Made by a program: the position numbers and the translations under genes. The notes under the pieces were generated by a model. That model worked only from the letters and a program-made list of their open reading frames with translations, ran no database searches and was not told where the DNA came from. From Bacteroides ilei (GTDB lineage: Bacteria > Bacteroidota > Bacteroidia > Bacteroidales > Bacteroidaceae), in NCBI RefSeq assembly GCF_900128495.1, contig NZ_LT635801.1, forward strand, positions 1,375,997-1,439,996: a stretch of DNA of 64,000 bases, written 5' to 3'. Below, one piece after another: positions 18,340 through 27,598 of the stretch (its first letter is position 1; every line of letters begins with the position of its first letter).

Positions 18340-18374
18340 AACGGTCTCGGAATAATCATTCGAGGCCGTTTTTT
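18340..18374 (+). terminator. Rho-independent terminator
   Basis: AACGGTCTCG 18340-18349 pairs with CGAGGCCGTT 18361-18370 (one T-G pair), followed by a T-run at 18369-18374. It ends the antitoxin/GNAT transcript. Confidence 0.75.
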
Positions 18375-18484
18375 ATGTGCATATTATGCAGTCGCCAAAT
18401 GCGGTCATAAGGTTCAAGTTATATAATTTACTGAATAGCAATTTCTTTTCTAATCAGGAAAAGAGTTTATTGATAGTTTTTTCG

Positions 18485-18492
18485 TATATTTG
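18485..18492 (+). promoter_or_regulatory. Candidate promoter -7 box TATATTTG
   Basis: TATATTTG fits the Bacteroides TAnnTTTG -7 consensus. Transcription would start near 18500 and run through the structured leader at 18560-18677 into the BatD-like gene at 18758. No convincing -33 TTTG is seen at the best distance. Confidence 0.45.
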
Positions 18493-18559
18493 CAATCGGA
18501 TTGAGGCAACTCTATCCAAGACATATTTAGAAAAGAAAGAAGCGTTATGCTTATCTTGT

Positions 18560-18677
18560 AAATCGAAAACGTAGGAAATTTTCAGATGTAGTACAAGGAA
18601 GGCATAGTGGTTCTCACGCTATAGCGTGGGCTGCTATATCCATATCTGTACTACAGGTTTCCTACGACCTTCGATTT
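18560..18677 (+). other. Structured leader: long inverted repeat enclosing a perfect palindrome
   Basis: The left arm (AATCGAA, CGTAGGAAA, TGTAGTAC within 18561-18594) matches the inverse of the right arm (GTACTACA, TTTCCTACG, TTCGATT within 18648-18677). The loop contains the perfect 14-bp palindrome CACGCTATAGCGTG at 18615-18628. It lies about 80 nt upstream of the cassette that starts at 18758. It could be a structured 5' leader, a small RNA, or a dispersed REP-like repeat. Confidence 0.6.
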
Positions 18678-18757
18678 AAGACGTGGCATTTGCAGTTCAC
18701 GCTTTTATTATTTAATAACAGCCTTCTAAGGACTGGGAAGACATAAAAGAACTTAGG

Positions 18758-19654
18758 ATGATGGATAAATTATCGGTTCACGCAAAAAAGACATTTCTTT
18801 CCCAACGACTTATTGCATGGGTATGTTGCTTATGCGCTATCGGAACAGCGGCAAAAGCATACGCAAATAATGATCCTACGTTTACAGTTTCTGCTCCGGA
18901 GAATATCGAAATTAATAAACAGTTCCGGCTAACATTTATTGTATCTTTCCCGGAGAAACCTGCTACTGTTGAAATACAGAATCTTGCTGTGCCCGAATTG
19001 AAAGGCTTTAAGGTGTTACTTGGCCCCACCAAAAGCAGTGCCACCAATGTGGAAAAAGTAGATGGAGAAATAAACCGGAAATATCAAGAGTCTTATACTT
19101 ATGTGTTGCAGGCATTACAGGTGGGCAGGTGTTCCATTCCCTCTGCAAGTATTGTGGTGAACGGGCATCAGCTACATTCGCAGCAACTCGCAGTGAATGT
19201 CGTACCTGACGGGAAATTACCTCCTTCTTCCGACCCACAACCAAAACCGGATGTCTTTATGACAATGAACGTATCAGAACGCTCTCCTCGTATAAATGAA
19301 CCCGTCGTGTTGGAATGCAAGTTATATACCACATCCCTTGCAGATAGCCTCGCCAATATGGAACAACTCATCTCTTCGGACGATTTCAAAATAGAACCGA
19401 TAGATTTGCGGGGCAGCGCATGGCAAATAGAGCATCGGAATGGAAAGAATTATCAGGTGGCGGTGTTCCGGAAGTTATTACTCTATCCCCTACGGGCGGG
19501 AGAACTTCGTATAGGAGACCTGTACATGGATGTTTATATCAGGCGGTACAATCTTTCTTCAGACCCGTTTGAAGCATTTTTTGAGGACGGCAACCACCAA
19601 TTCGTAAAACAACGGGTGAACTGTCAGGGCATCACTCTCCATGCACACGAATAA
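18758..19654 (+). CDS. Short BatD-like exported protein
   Basis: 298 aa. Signal peptide at about residues 8-36 (LSQRLIAWVCCLCAIGTAAKAYA). The mature part has two beta-sandwich-like repeats typical of BatD/oxygen-tolerance proteins: FTVSAPENIEINKQFRLTF, then FMTMNVSERSPRINEPVVL. Classical BatD proteins are about 600 aa with a C-terminal membrane helix; this one lacks that half and ends QGITLHAHE. BatD normally works with MoxR ATPases and vWA proteins, none of which are nearby. First gene of a four-gene cassette (18758-22829). Confidence 0.7.
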   Translation: MMDKLSVHAKKTFLSQRLIAWVCCLCAIGTAAKAYANNDPTFTVSAPENIEINKQFRLTFIVSFPEKPATVEIQNLAVPELKGFKVLLGPTKSSATNVEKVDGEINRKYQESYTYVLQALQVGRCSIPSASIVVNGHQLHSQQLAVNVVPDGKLPPSSDPQPKPDVFMTMNVSERSPRINEPVVLECKLYTTSLADSLANMEQLISSDDFKIEPIDLRGSAWQIEHRNGKNYQVAVFRKLLLYPLRAGELRIGDLYMDVYIRRYNLSSDPFEAFFEDGNHQFVKQRVNCQGITLHAHE

Positions 19655-19667
19655 ACAGCTAAAACTT

Positions 19668-20387
19668 ATGGATATGAAAACGAAAATAATTATAACCGCA
19701 ATGCTGCTGACTACGGCGTATGTGCTGTTAGTCAATCTGATGTTCCTGTCCGGTTTCGGTAAGGATGAAATGGTAAAGGTTGGTTGGTATAGTGAGTTCG
19801 GAGGAAACAGCACGACTACCCTATATCCTCTTTATGTGTGGCTTAACTTTCCTTACACAGTTTGCTTTTATTTCTTCACGACGCTTTTCTTCGCCAAAGT
19901 GAAAGTACACGTAAACAAGTGGCTGGGCGAAACGGCTTTTGTGCTGTGGTGTGTCAGTCTCGTTCCGATTTTGGTGAATACCGTTTACGACTTGTATATG
20001 GTATCCAGTTTTGACGGAGATGAAATGTACCGTTCTTTGGAGAATTATTGGGAAACGGAAGGCAAGTCTGATTATCCTTTTATGTGGCTTCTGCTTTCGT
20101 CCCGTGTAGGGAATAATTGGAATTGGATGAACGATTTGAATTATTACGGTAATTGGGCGCTTTGGGCAGCTTTCTTGGCATTTGCCATTGTCTTTGCCTT
20201 ACTGTTTAAGAAAGACAAAGTATTAGGCATTGCGGGTGCGACAGTTATGGTGGTATCTATCCTGCTGAACATGTTTCCGCTGCCATGCGGGTATATTGCC
20301 ATCGACCTGTGTTGGATTGCATTATGTGCGGCAGTCTTATGGAGATTGCGCCAGTCGTCATTTGATAAACCGTTCGTTTTGCCATGA
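19668..20387 (+). CDS. Polytopic membrane protein
   Basis: 239 aa from ATG 19668 (MDMKTKIIITAMLLTTAYVL); an earlier in-frame ATG at 19641 overlaps the previous gene. I count about five or six membrane helices (near residues 5-25, 55-75, 85-105, 160-180, 188-205 and 210-228) separated by a larger loop with acidic and Trp-rich sequence around residues 115-150. No enzyme motif. Its stop overlaps the next start by 4 nt, indicating translational coupling with the SH3 protein. Confidence 0.65.
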   Translation: MDMKTKIIITAMLLTTAYVLLVNLMFLSGFGKDEMVKVGWYSEFGGNSTTTLYPLYVWLNFPYTVCFYFFTTLFFAKVKVHVNKWLGETAFVLWCVSLVPILVNTVYDLYMVSSFDGDEMYRSLENYWETEGKSDYPFMWLLLSSRVGNNWNWMNDLNYYGNWALWAAFLAFAIVFALLFKKDKVLGIAGATVMVVSILLNMFPLPCGYIAIDLCWIALCAAVLWRLRQSSFDKPFVLP

Positions 20388-21439
20388 GAAGATTTTTATT
20401 AATGCTGGCGGTAGTCCTTTTTGCGATGACCGCTTTTGCCGCCATTGCTCCCGGTCTATATCGGGTAAACGTTAACTCCACGCTCAATGTGCGCAATGCA
20501 CCGGGTGGGGCTAAAATCGGGTCGTTGTCCAATGGAGATCTCGTGCAGGTGACGGCGTGCGAAGATGATTGGGCACAAGTGTCTTTGAATGACGGTCGCA
20601 CGGGCTATGTGCATGAACAATACCTTGAGCCTTTCTCCACTCTGGCTGCTCCGGCTGGAACATCTTACTCCACAGTCGGTCTTTCCGAACTCCGGCATTA
20701 TACCCCTTTTGCCATATTGCTGTTTGCCGTCATTGCCTTCATCGGACTACGTACAGATACCAGATCGTTGTTCCACGCAGGTTGCCTTTTATGGGGCGGG
20801 GCTGAACTGTTCATGTTCGGAGCTGGGAGTGACAGCGCACTCGTCTGGTTCTGCGACCCTTCGGATGTAGGATGGATATTTACTATTATCAATTTTTTTG
20901 TAGCTATTGGCATCCTGTTCTTCCAGTACACTATTTACCGGGAGTTTACGGGCAGTCTTTTCGATGGCTTTTGGAGAAAACTTCTGTTTGGTATCTTTAT
21001 CATTGTAGGAGTAATCCTGTTCTTAGGTATTTTTAATTACAATAGATACGACAGTATCACCCCTGATTCGCCAGGAGCTCCGTTCTTTAACGAGACTTGG
21101 CATTTCGTACTTGCTTTCGTTGCCTATATGGCAGTATTGCTCTATTTGTTAAGAGATTGTGGTATTTGGATGAGCCTTTCGTTCACGATGTTTGCTTTTG
21201 GTTTGGGAATTTCTTTTCTTGGAATGTTGAGCACCTTGATACTTGGAGCTTTACTGTGGCTGGGGCTGGCAGCATTCTCCGGCAGTGGAGGGAGCAATGG
21301 AAGTCGCGGAAATATCATAATTGAAGATTATGACGGTACGTATGAAGCCTACGAACATGGCTTTGGAATCTACAAAGATGTAACAGGTTCAGGCAAGACG
21401 TGGCGAAAGGAGGGTTCTCAATATATCAGAATAAATTAA
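20384..21439 (+). CDS. SH3b-domain membrane protein
   Basis: 351 aa. Signal peptide at residues 1-20 (MRRFLLMLAVVLFAMTAFAA). A bacterial SH3 (SH3b) domain spans about 24-85: YRVNVNSTLNVRNAPGG, then GDLVQVTACEDDWAQV and GYVHEQYLEPF. Six or so membrane segments follow (residues 100-300), then a polar tail with GSGKTWRKEGSQYIRIN. SH3b domains commonly bind cell-wall peptides, so it may be an envelope sensor or anchor. Third gene of the BatD/SH3/WG cassette. Confidence 0.7.
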   Translation: MRRFLLMLAVVLFAMTAFAAIAPGLYRVNVNSTLNVRNAPGGAKIGSLSNGDLVQVTACEDDWAQVSLNDGRTGYVHEQYLEPFSTLAAPAGTSYSTVGLSELRHYTPFAILLFAVIAFIGLRTDTRSLFHAGCLLWGGAELFMFGAGSDSALVWFCDPSDVGWIFTIINFFVAIGILFFQYTIYREFTGSLFDGFWRKLLFGIFIIVGVILFLGIFNYNRYDSITPDSPGAPFFNETWHFVLAFVAYMAVLLYLLRDCGIWMSLSFTMFAFGLGISFLGMLSTLILGALLWLGLAAFSGSGGSNGSRGNIIIEDYDGTYEAYEHGFGIYKDVTGSGKTWRKEGSQYIRIN

Positions 21440-21464
21440 ACATCGTCCAACCTAATTTAGATTT

Positions 21465-22829
21465 ATGAAAACGATCAGAAGTATGCTCAAACATTTATTC
21501 TTGGCTGTTCCGCTTATGCTCATAGTGTCATGTAACAGTCAACCACCATCTACCCTTATACCGCACCGTTGCGAAAACGGGAAATTCGGCTATGTCGATG
21601 AAAAAGGCAAGGAATGGATAGAAGGCAAATACGATTATGCCGAAGAATTTTCCGAAGATTTGGCAGTAGTGCAAGTGGGCAGGTACTTTGGGTACATAGA
21701 CCGTAAAGGAGAAATCGTCATCCCGCTGCAATATACTCAGGCTGCTTACTTCCACCAAGGCAGGGCATTGGTGGCAAAAGAGGAGCTGTATGGTTTCATC
21801 GACAAGGAAAACCGGGAAATCATTCCCTGCATTTATGAACGTATCACGCCGTTTGCCTCACACGAAGCCTATGCGGTAAAGAACGGAAAGACAGGCATCA
21901 TCGATACGGAGGGTAAAGTGCTCGTGCCGTTTGAATACGATAAAATAGAACAACTGAAAAGCGGGCTATTCGTTGTTAACCAAGCCGGCAGGGAGGGTTT
22001 CCTCAATGCGCAGAAACAAATGATTCTGCCCTGCCAATACGGTTACTATACCATAGAGGATAAAGAAGGCAAGCCCCTGATAGTGCTGCGCACGAAAGAC
22101 GACACTCCCTATTACCGCATCTCGTATAATTCCAGATACGGTCTGATGGACTTTGAAGGCAATGTACTGGCACCATGCAAATACGAGAAAATAGGTGCGT
22201 TTGCAGACGGAAACCTTGCCCATGTCATTCTCAACGACAAGGTTGGCTACATTGACTCGAACGGAAAAGAGGTCATTCCGCCCATATACGACTATTCGAG
22301 AACACTGCCGGGAAACAGGTATGCGCTTTATAAAGACGGTCTTTGTTATCTGGTGGATAACCGGACAGGCAAGCAAGTCACATCCCAAGTTTATAACAAA
22401 ATAGAGCAATATAGGGACAACCTGCTCAAAGTTTCCCTTGATGGGAAATATGGCATGATAGACCCGGACGGAAATATTGTGCTCGAGCCAATCTATGATG
22501 AAATGTATGTATATGACGATTGGCTGAAACTTTATATCAAAGGAAGCGGAAAGGATGGTTTTGCCGGACGTGCTACCGTAGAAGAAGCCAAGTTGGTTAT
22601 TCCTTGTGACAGATATGTCCGCATTGAAAGCTTCAACTTGGGTGGCGGCCAGTATGCCGAAGCGGTCAAAGCTGTCGCCAAATACACGTACCGGAACGGT
22701 GTTGTCAACCGGCAGGGGAAAGAGGTTGTCCCCTGCCAATATGCCCACATTTACATGATAGAAAACGGAAAATGTCTTGTCATGGAGTCTGGTACTAACC
22801 AACGAAAGTGGGTAAAATTGAATGAATAG
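21465..22829 (+). CDS. WG-repeat lipoprotein
   Basis: 454 aa. Lipoprotein signal MKTIRSMLKHLFLAVPLMLIV followed by lipobox SC (Cys about 23). The rest is a run of about eight or nine WG-type repeats, each like KFGYVDEKGKEWIEGKYDYA or RYGLMDFEGNVLAPCKYEK, spaced about 45 residues. WG repeats form beta-rich surfaces, usually for protein or ligand binding. Last gene of the cassette; probably exposed on the periplasmic or outer surface. The target is unknown. Confidence 0.8.
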   Translation: MKTIRSMLKHLFLAVPLMLIVSCNSQPPSTLIPHRCENGKFGYVDEKGKEWIEGKYDYAEEFSEDLAVVQVGRYFGYIDRKGEIVIPLQYTQAAYFHQGRALVAKEELYGFIDKENREIIPCIYERITPFASHEAYAVKNGKTGIIDTEGKVLVPFEYDKIEQLKSGLFVVNQAGREGFLNAQKQMILPCQYGYYTIEDKEGKPLIVLRTKDDTPYYRISYNSRYGLMDFEGNVLAPCKYEKIGAFADGNLAHVILNDKVGYIDSNGKEVIPPIYDYSRTLPGNRYALYKDGLCYLVDNRTGKQVTSQVYNKIEQYRDNLLKVSLDGKYGMIDPDGNIVLEPIYDEMYVYDDWLKLYIKGSGKDGFAGRATVEEAKLVIPCDRYVRIESFNLGGGQYAEAVKAVAKYTYRNGVVNRQGKEVVPCQYAHIYMIENGKCLVMESGTNQRKWVKLNE

Positions 22830-23482
22830 TAACATTAAAGTATACACAATTATAATAAAAATCATAGAATAAAAAATAATTCGGCTGAATATAAGAGGAA
22901 TAGAGTACCGGCTTAAACAAGGAAGCTGCCGACATAGAAAGACAACCGGAGAAATGACCGTGCAGAATAAAGTCTCCGAAACCTGTTTTACAGGATCGGA
23001 GACTTGTACTGCAAGACAATCCTCTGCCGGGGATTAGCGTTTGCCATGTGTATGTCTGCAAAAATAGTTTTGCAGGGATTGGTAACGGTTCGGAATGACC
23101 GCATTCTCATTGAAACCGTTCAGGCAATGAAGCAATGCTTTTTCGAGCGTGATGTATCGGCGACTGAAAGTCTGTACATTATCCAAGCAACAGGCTTCCA
23201 AAGCGTATTTGAACGGTGCAAGATTTTCAGGTTCTTTCCGAATCCGTACATGCCACAGGAAGAACAACTGAAGCGTGAAACTGTCGGATTTACCTGCTGT
23301 ACCTTTGCATGGAAAAATCCAGCCGGAAGGGAGTATCAGAAACGAGATAAGGGAAAGAATAAGATAAGATACAACAGTGAAATAAAGGGGAAAGCCCGAT
23401 GATATAAAGGATACGGACAACGGCTAAAACAGAAAATTGTCTCGTGGAAACAGATGATATAGAAAGCCCCTCGAATCAACAG
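22830..23482. other. Intergenic stretch with a half copy (J) of the structured element
   Basis: No convincing gene. ORFs on both strands at 23004-23420 have no coding character I trust. At 23281-23345 there is a right arm like those of elements B and C: CTGCTG, TACCTTTG 23300-23307, CATGGAAAAATCCAGCCGG. No matching left arm is found to its left, so this is a remnant, probably cut when the 18.7-22.8 kb cassette or neighbouring DNA arrived. Confidence 0.5.
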
Positions 23483-23525
23483 AACTGCACTCCAAAAGTT
23501 TTTGTCTAACTTTCGGGGTGCAGTT
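23483..23525. terminator. Strong nested hairpin
   Basis: AACTGCACTCC 23483-23493 pairs with GGGGTGCAGTT 23515-23525 (one T-G pair), with a second inner stem AAAGTT 23495-23500 and AACTTT 23508-23513. An outer AGCCCC/GGGGC pair extends it. It separates the ICE sequence from the hexosaminidase gene and could terminate transcription in either direction. Confidence 0.5.
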
Positions 23526-23667
23526 TACTCGGGGCCATGACAAGGCTCTTAATAATAAGGCATTAACTTACTGTTTATAAGCTCATCCTTATGAAATTTG
23601 ACTTTTGAGTTACCCCTTTTATGTAATGATACGGTCGATGGCTTATTCCGGTGATCGTCTGTTAAAT

Positions 23668-24123
23668 TTAGTCGATAGTAATCTCATCAAGGAATAGATA
23701 AGTTCGTTTACCTGCACCCGGATGCCATTTCGGAAGTACCGGAGTGTTTTTTCCGATAATGCGTACATAGCGTGCTTTGGTCTTTCCGAAACTTACCGTA
23801 TCACGTTTCAGTACATTGTTCTTGCTGCCTTTTTCCAGTACCGGTATGGTCTTCGAGGCAATCTTGCTGTATGCGCTTCCGTCGTTAGAACCATATATTT
23901 CCAAACCGGTCAGACCGAAGATATAGTCTCCCGGAACAAGGTATGTGCCGAGTGAGACCGAAGATATTTCTTTCGTTTCCTGCAAGTCGATAATTGCATC
24001 GAAGTTCTGTCCGTAAAGACCGATATAGCGTCCCGAACGATAATTATCGTCACCCTGCAAGCCGTCTACCAGCAAGTTTGCTCCCTGATAGGTATATTTT
24101 TCGTCGGGTTCGCATTTCAGGGG
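23668..24123 (-). pseudogene. GH20 hexosaminidase gene, severed 3' part (F5/8C-type domain)
   Basis: The C-terminal 140 or so codons of the gene whose front half lies at 25278-27150. The sequence LKCEPDEKYTYQGANLLVDG leads into an F5/8 type C (discoidin, carbohydrate-binding) domain: GRYIGLYGQNFDAIIDL... SVSLGTYLVPGDYIFGLTG... VRIIGKN, ending FLFLDEITID-like sequence at TAA 23668-23670. It has been cut off by the IS30 element at 24124-25277 and would not be translated on its own. Confidence 0.8.
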
Positions 24124-25277
24124 CTGAATTCAACTTGCAAATGCAACAGAATTCTGATTAATAATTTGTTTAAATTTTTCGTTTGGCGTGAGGTATCCAA
24201 GTCTTTTACGAGGTCGATTATTGAGTTTATTTTCAATCCACTTAATCTGTTTGTTGGTTACTTCACTAAAGTCCTTACCCTTTGGGATATACTGCCTGAT
24301 AAGCCCGTTGGTGTTTTCATTGGCACCACGTTCCCATGAGTGGTATGGTTTGCAAAAATAGAATTTTATTTCCAATTTTTGCGCAATTTCCTCGTGCTTT
24401 GCAAACTCCTTTCCATTGTCAGCCGTAATTGTGTGTATTAAGTTTTTCACTTTCCGCAGTGCCCATACTGCAATCTTAGCTACCGGGATGGCTTCTTTTC
24501 CCGACAACTTGCGTATCCAGACCCTGCTTGTTGCTCTGTCGTTAATGGTAAGAATGGCACCTTTGTGGTTCTTACCAATAATTGTATCTATCTCTAAATC
24601 ACCAAATCTCTCCTTCAGTTCCACTATCTCGGGACGCTCATCAATATCCACCCTGCCTGGGATAAATCCTCGCCCTGCATTTTTAGAACCACGTTTGGCA
24701 TACCTGCGACCTTGTCTGCGAAGATATTTGTGCAGTTTGCCACCCCGCCGCTTATCCTCCCAAATCCAGCGATATATCGTTTCGTGAGATACCATCGCAA
24801 TTCCCTCCAAGCGGCTCCTGCCGACAATCTGCTCCGGGCTGAATCCTTTCTTCAACAGCTTTATTATCCGTTTTCTCATTGCCGGTGTAAGCACTTCCTT
24901 GCGATGTTTTTGCTGCTTGCGCCTGTCTGCTTTTCGCTGGGCAAGCTCCATGCTATAGCTACCACTTCGGGCGTCGCAATTGCGCTTTATCTCCCTGTAA
25001 ACAGTGCTTTTATCTACTCCGATAGCTTCCGCTATTGCTTTTTTGCTCATCGGTATTTGCAACATCATAGAAATTGCATACCTTTGTTCCTCGGTTATAT
25101 GTTTGCTCATCTGCAACTTTTTTTTCTTTGGACGGACAATTAAAGCAAAGATAGCAAACTTTATCCATTCAGAGTGAGAGAAAGGGGGACATTGTCTCTC
25201 TTTCCTCTCTGAAAAATAAATGTTTTTATTGCTTATTATCCGCACCCAAAAAGTTGCATTTATAAGTTGAACTCAAG
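24124..25277 (-). mobile_element. IS30-family insertion sequence
   Basis: About 1154 bp. Ends are inverted repeats: CTGAATTCAACTTGCAAATG at 24124-24143 on the left, and on the right the reverse complement of TTGAGTTCAACTTATAAATG ending near 25277. A GGG(G) run flanks both ends (24120-24123 and 25277-25280); a 3-bp GGG target duplication restores the hexosaminidase frame (SIT-LKC). The single transposase gene fills the element. Confidence 0.8.
24130..25110 (-). CDS. IS30-family transposase
   Basis: 326 aa from ATG 25110 (MSKHITEEQRYAISMMLQI). An in-frame extension to 25245 is upstream of the usual start. N-terminal helix-turn-helix (KKAIAEAIGVDKSTVYREI), then the DDE core: LEIDTIIGKNHKGAILTI with the first Asp, ITADNGKEFAKHE with the second, and ENTNGLIRQYIPKG with the Glu. 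All three catalytic residues and the frame are intact, so the element should be active. Confidence 0.9.
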   Translation of the reverse strand: MSKHITEEQRYAISMMLQIPMSKKAIAEAIGVDKSTVYREIKRNCDARSGSYSMELAQRKADRRKQQKHRKEVLTPAMRKRIIKLLKKGFSPEQIVGRSRLEGIAMVSHETIYRWIWEDKRRGGKLHKYLRRQGRRYAKRGSKNAGRGFIPGRVDIDERPEIVELKERFGDLEIDTIIGKNHKGAILTINDRATSRVWIRKLSGKEAIPVAKIAVWALRKVKNLIHTITADNGKEFAKHEEIAQKLEIKFYFCKPYHSWERGANENTNGLIRQYIPKGKDFSEVTNKQIKWIENKLNNRPRKRLGYLTPNEKFKQIINQNSVAFAS

Positions 25278-27150
25278 GGGTGATGGAATGCATGGTAGCC
25301 AGATTATACGTCAGAGTTTCTTCGGTTACATTGCTTTCACGCCCGTTGCGGATAGCTCGTGCCTTGATGGTCGTTGTCCGATTTATCATGAATGGTTCCG
25401 TATACCGGAGCGATTCGCTTGTCGGCTCGGAACCGTCCAGTGTGTAGTAGACCGATGCATTGTCGAATGTATTCAGTTCGACAACCGCAATGCCGTCCTG
25501 TCCTTTAGGCTTGACACTTATTGTCACATCCTCTATGTCTTCTTTGTAATGATAGCCGTACAATTCGTATAAATCCATCTGGTGACGGAGGCGTTTCAGA
25601 AATCCGTTCAAGTCCTTCCTTTCCGGATTGCACCACTGCAACTCACTCAGCGCGGCGATACGCGGCATCATCTGCCATTCCATTTTCACGCTGTCCTTTG
25701 TCCATTCCGTCCAGATGCATCCTTGCACTCCGATGATATTCTTCTTTTCTTCCGGGGTCAGCTTCTCCGACTGAGGCTCGAACATATATACGCGTTCTAC
25801 GCTGCTGATGCCTTTCAGGCGGTTATAACCCGGATTGCTGAAATACAGGTGGCTGATTGGGCAGACGATAGTGGAATGTCCCAGTTGTGCGGCTTTGACG
25901 GATGCCTTTATGCCTGTCCATGCCATGACGGTCGTGGTTTCCGGATTAGGATTGCCTTCCAGAATCTCATCCCATGCCAGCATTTTCTTGCCTCGTTTGG
26001 CAATTTCCTTTTCCACTTCGTTCATGAAGTACACCTGAAGCTGGTTCTCCTTGCTGTGTTCTTCAGTGTCGTGCAGTCCCAGTTCCTTAATCTTGGCCTG
26101 ACATTTCGGACATTTCATCCATTCCGCTTTCGGGCATTCATCTCCTCCGATGTGAATATAAGGTGCATCCGGGAATATATCCATCAGTTCGTTTACCACG
26201 TCTTTGGCAAATTGCAGTGTTTGAGGGTTTCCTCCGCAAAGCACTTCCTTGAAAACACCGAATTTTGTAGCCGTTTCATACGGACCGCCTGTACATCCCA
26301 GTTCCGGATAAGAAGCCAGTGCTGCCAACATATGTCCCGGCATGTCTATTTCCGGAATGACCGTAATGAAACGTTCTGCCGCGTATGCTACAATTTCTTT
26401 GGCGTCTTCCTGTGTGTAGTAACCACTGACCGGTGTACCGTCGAATTTCCCGGACCCCGGCGCAGTAATTGTTTCCTTACGGTAAGAGCCGACTTCAGTC
26501 AGTTTTGGATATTTCTTGATTTCAATACGCCAGCCTTGGTCTTCGGTCAGATGCCAGTGGAAGTAGTTGATGTTGTGCAGTGCCATGACATCTATCAGCT
26601 CCTTTAGGTATTCCTTCGGGAAGAAATGACGGCCTACATCTATCATAAAGCCGCGATAGTTGTACTGCGGAAAGTCTTTCACTGTTCCTGCGGGCAGTGA
26701 GGCAAGCGCCTTTCCATCCGTTATGGGGAGTGCCTTGTGTATGGTCTGGCAGCCATAGAAGACACCTGCTTCTGTAGCACCTGTCAAGGTGATGACATCG
26801 ACCGAAACATTCAGTTCGTAGCCTTCTTTGTGTGTAATGGACGGATCGACCTTTAGGATAATACAGTTCTTTCCAGCCTTAGTTCCTATTTTGACTTCCG
26901 TTCCTGTCACTTCCTTGATATAACCTGCAAGCATACGGGCTGTGCCTGCCAGTTTCTCGTTGCCCTCTTCGTAACAAATTGTGGTGGAAGAGTTGATGAC
27001 AAAGGGTGCCGCCGACGGGGTTTCTACAATTTCCTGCGGCAACGGGATGACATTCAGGTTTCCGGTCTGAATGTCTTGTGTTCCACATGCCATCAGACTT
27101 CCTGCGGCTAAAAGGTAAATAGCCCATATTTTTACTGAGTTCTTTTTCAT
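25278..27150 (-). pseudogene. GH20 beta-N-acetylhexosaminidase gene, 5' part, disrupted by IS30
   Basis: The ORF reads 625 codons from ATG 27150 to a stop inside the IS border. Lipoprotein signal with SLMAC (Cys 22). Glyco_hydro_20b domain about 35-150, catalytic GH20 barrel about 155-510 with the DE pair in HIGGDECPK near residue 335, then a chitobiase-type C-terminal module with VYYTLDGSEPTSESLRYTE. It would remove terminal GlcNAc/GalNAc from host or microbial glycans. The catalytic domain is complete, so a truncated protein lacking only the F5/8C module may still be active. Confidence 0.85.
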
Positions 27151-27300
27151 GGTAAAGTCTATTTAATAATTTGTCACAAAAATAACAATTTACGTTTATT
27201 TCATTCTTCAACTTTACATAAATATTAATCCAGTATTAATAATTATGATCTCTGCAGGTGCTTTATTAAGGTAGGACCAATTAAAATCTGGGCAAAATGT

Positions 27301-27544
27301 ATGGATAGGTGGCGGCATTATCTTCTGCCCGGTGTGGAAATCGGTGAAGGTAAGACTATCGGGGATGCACGGGAGAAGACGCATTCACGTTATTTCAGGG
27401 AAAACACCTTCAAGCGCCTGAAAGGCGGCAACAAGGAGCTGCTGATCGTATCCGGCGCACCATACCGACTTGTACTACAACCTAAGCGTGATTCCTTTCG
27501 ACAAGATAGAAACGTTCTTCCGAAAGGCTTTCAATGCGGAATAG
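27301..27544 (+). pseudogene. Gene remnant of unknown family
   Basis: A coding-like tail is split between frames: one frame gives EKTHSRYFRENTFKRLKGGN, and after a one-base shift near 27455 another gives HTDLYYNLSVIPFDKIETFF then RKAFNAE and TAG 27542-27544. The second half reads as a natural protein C-terminus. No start or body is present between here and the GH20 gene, so it is a broken fragment. I do not recognise the family. Confidence 0.4.
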
Positions 27545-27559
27545 CTTGTTAAATAGCTT

Positions 27560-27596
27560 TAATAGCCCATTTGCCTCTCAGGCTTTTGGGCTATTA
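27560..27596. terminator. Bidirectional terminator hairpin
   Basis: TAATAGCCCA 27560-27569 pairs perfectly with TGGGCTATTA 27587-27596. It lies between the convergent remnant (+) and the 27599 ORF (-), with T-rich sequence on both sides. Confidence 0.7.
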
Positions 27597-27598
27597 TT

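Noticed and set aside
18377-18574. 65-codon plus-strand ORF
   Set aside because: Overlaps the terminator-promoter region and ends in the inverted-repeat leader; no coding signal.
23004-23420. Overlapping ORFs on both strands (132 and 128 codons)
   Set aside because: No domain, no ribosome-binding context, and the region contains the half element J.
25582-26607. 341-codon plus-strand ORF
   Set aside because: It is the complement of the GH20 catalytic domain; composition rich in Phe, Cys and Arg without motifs.
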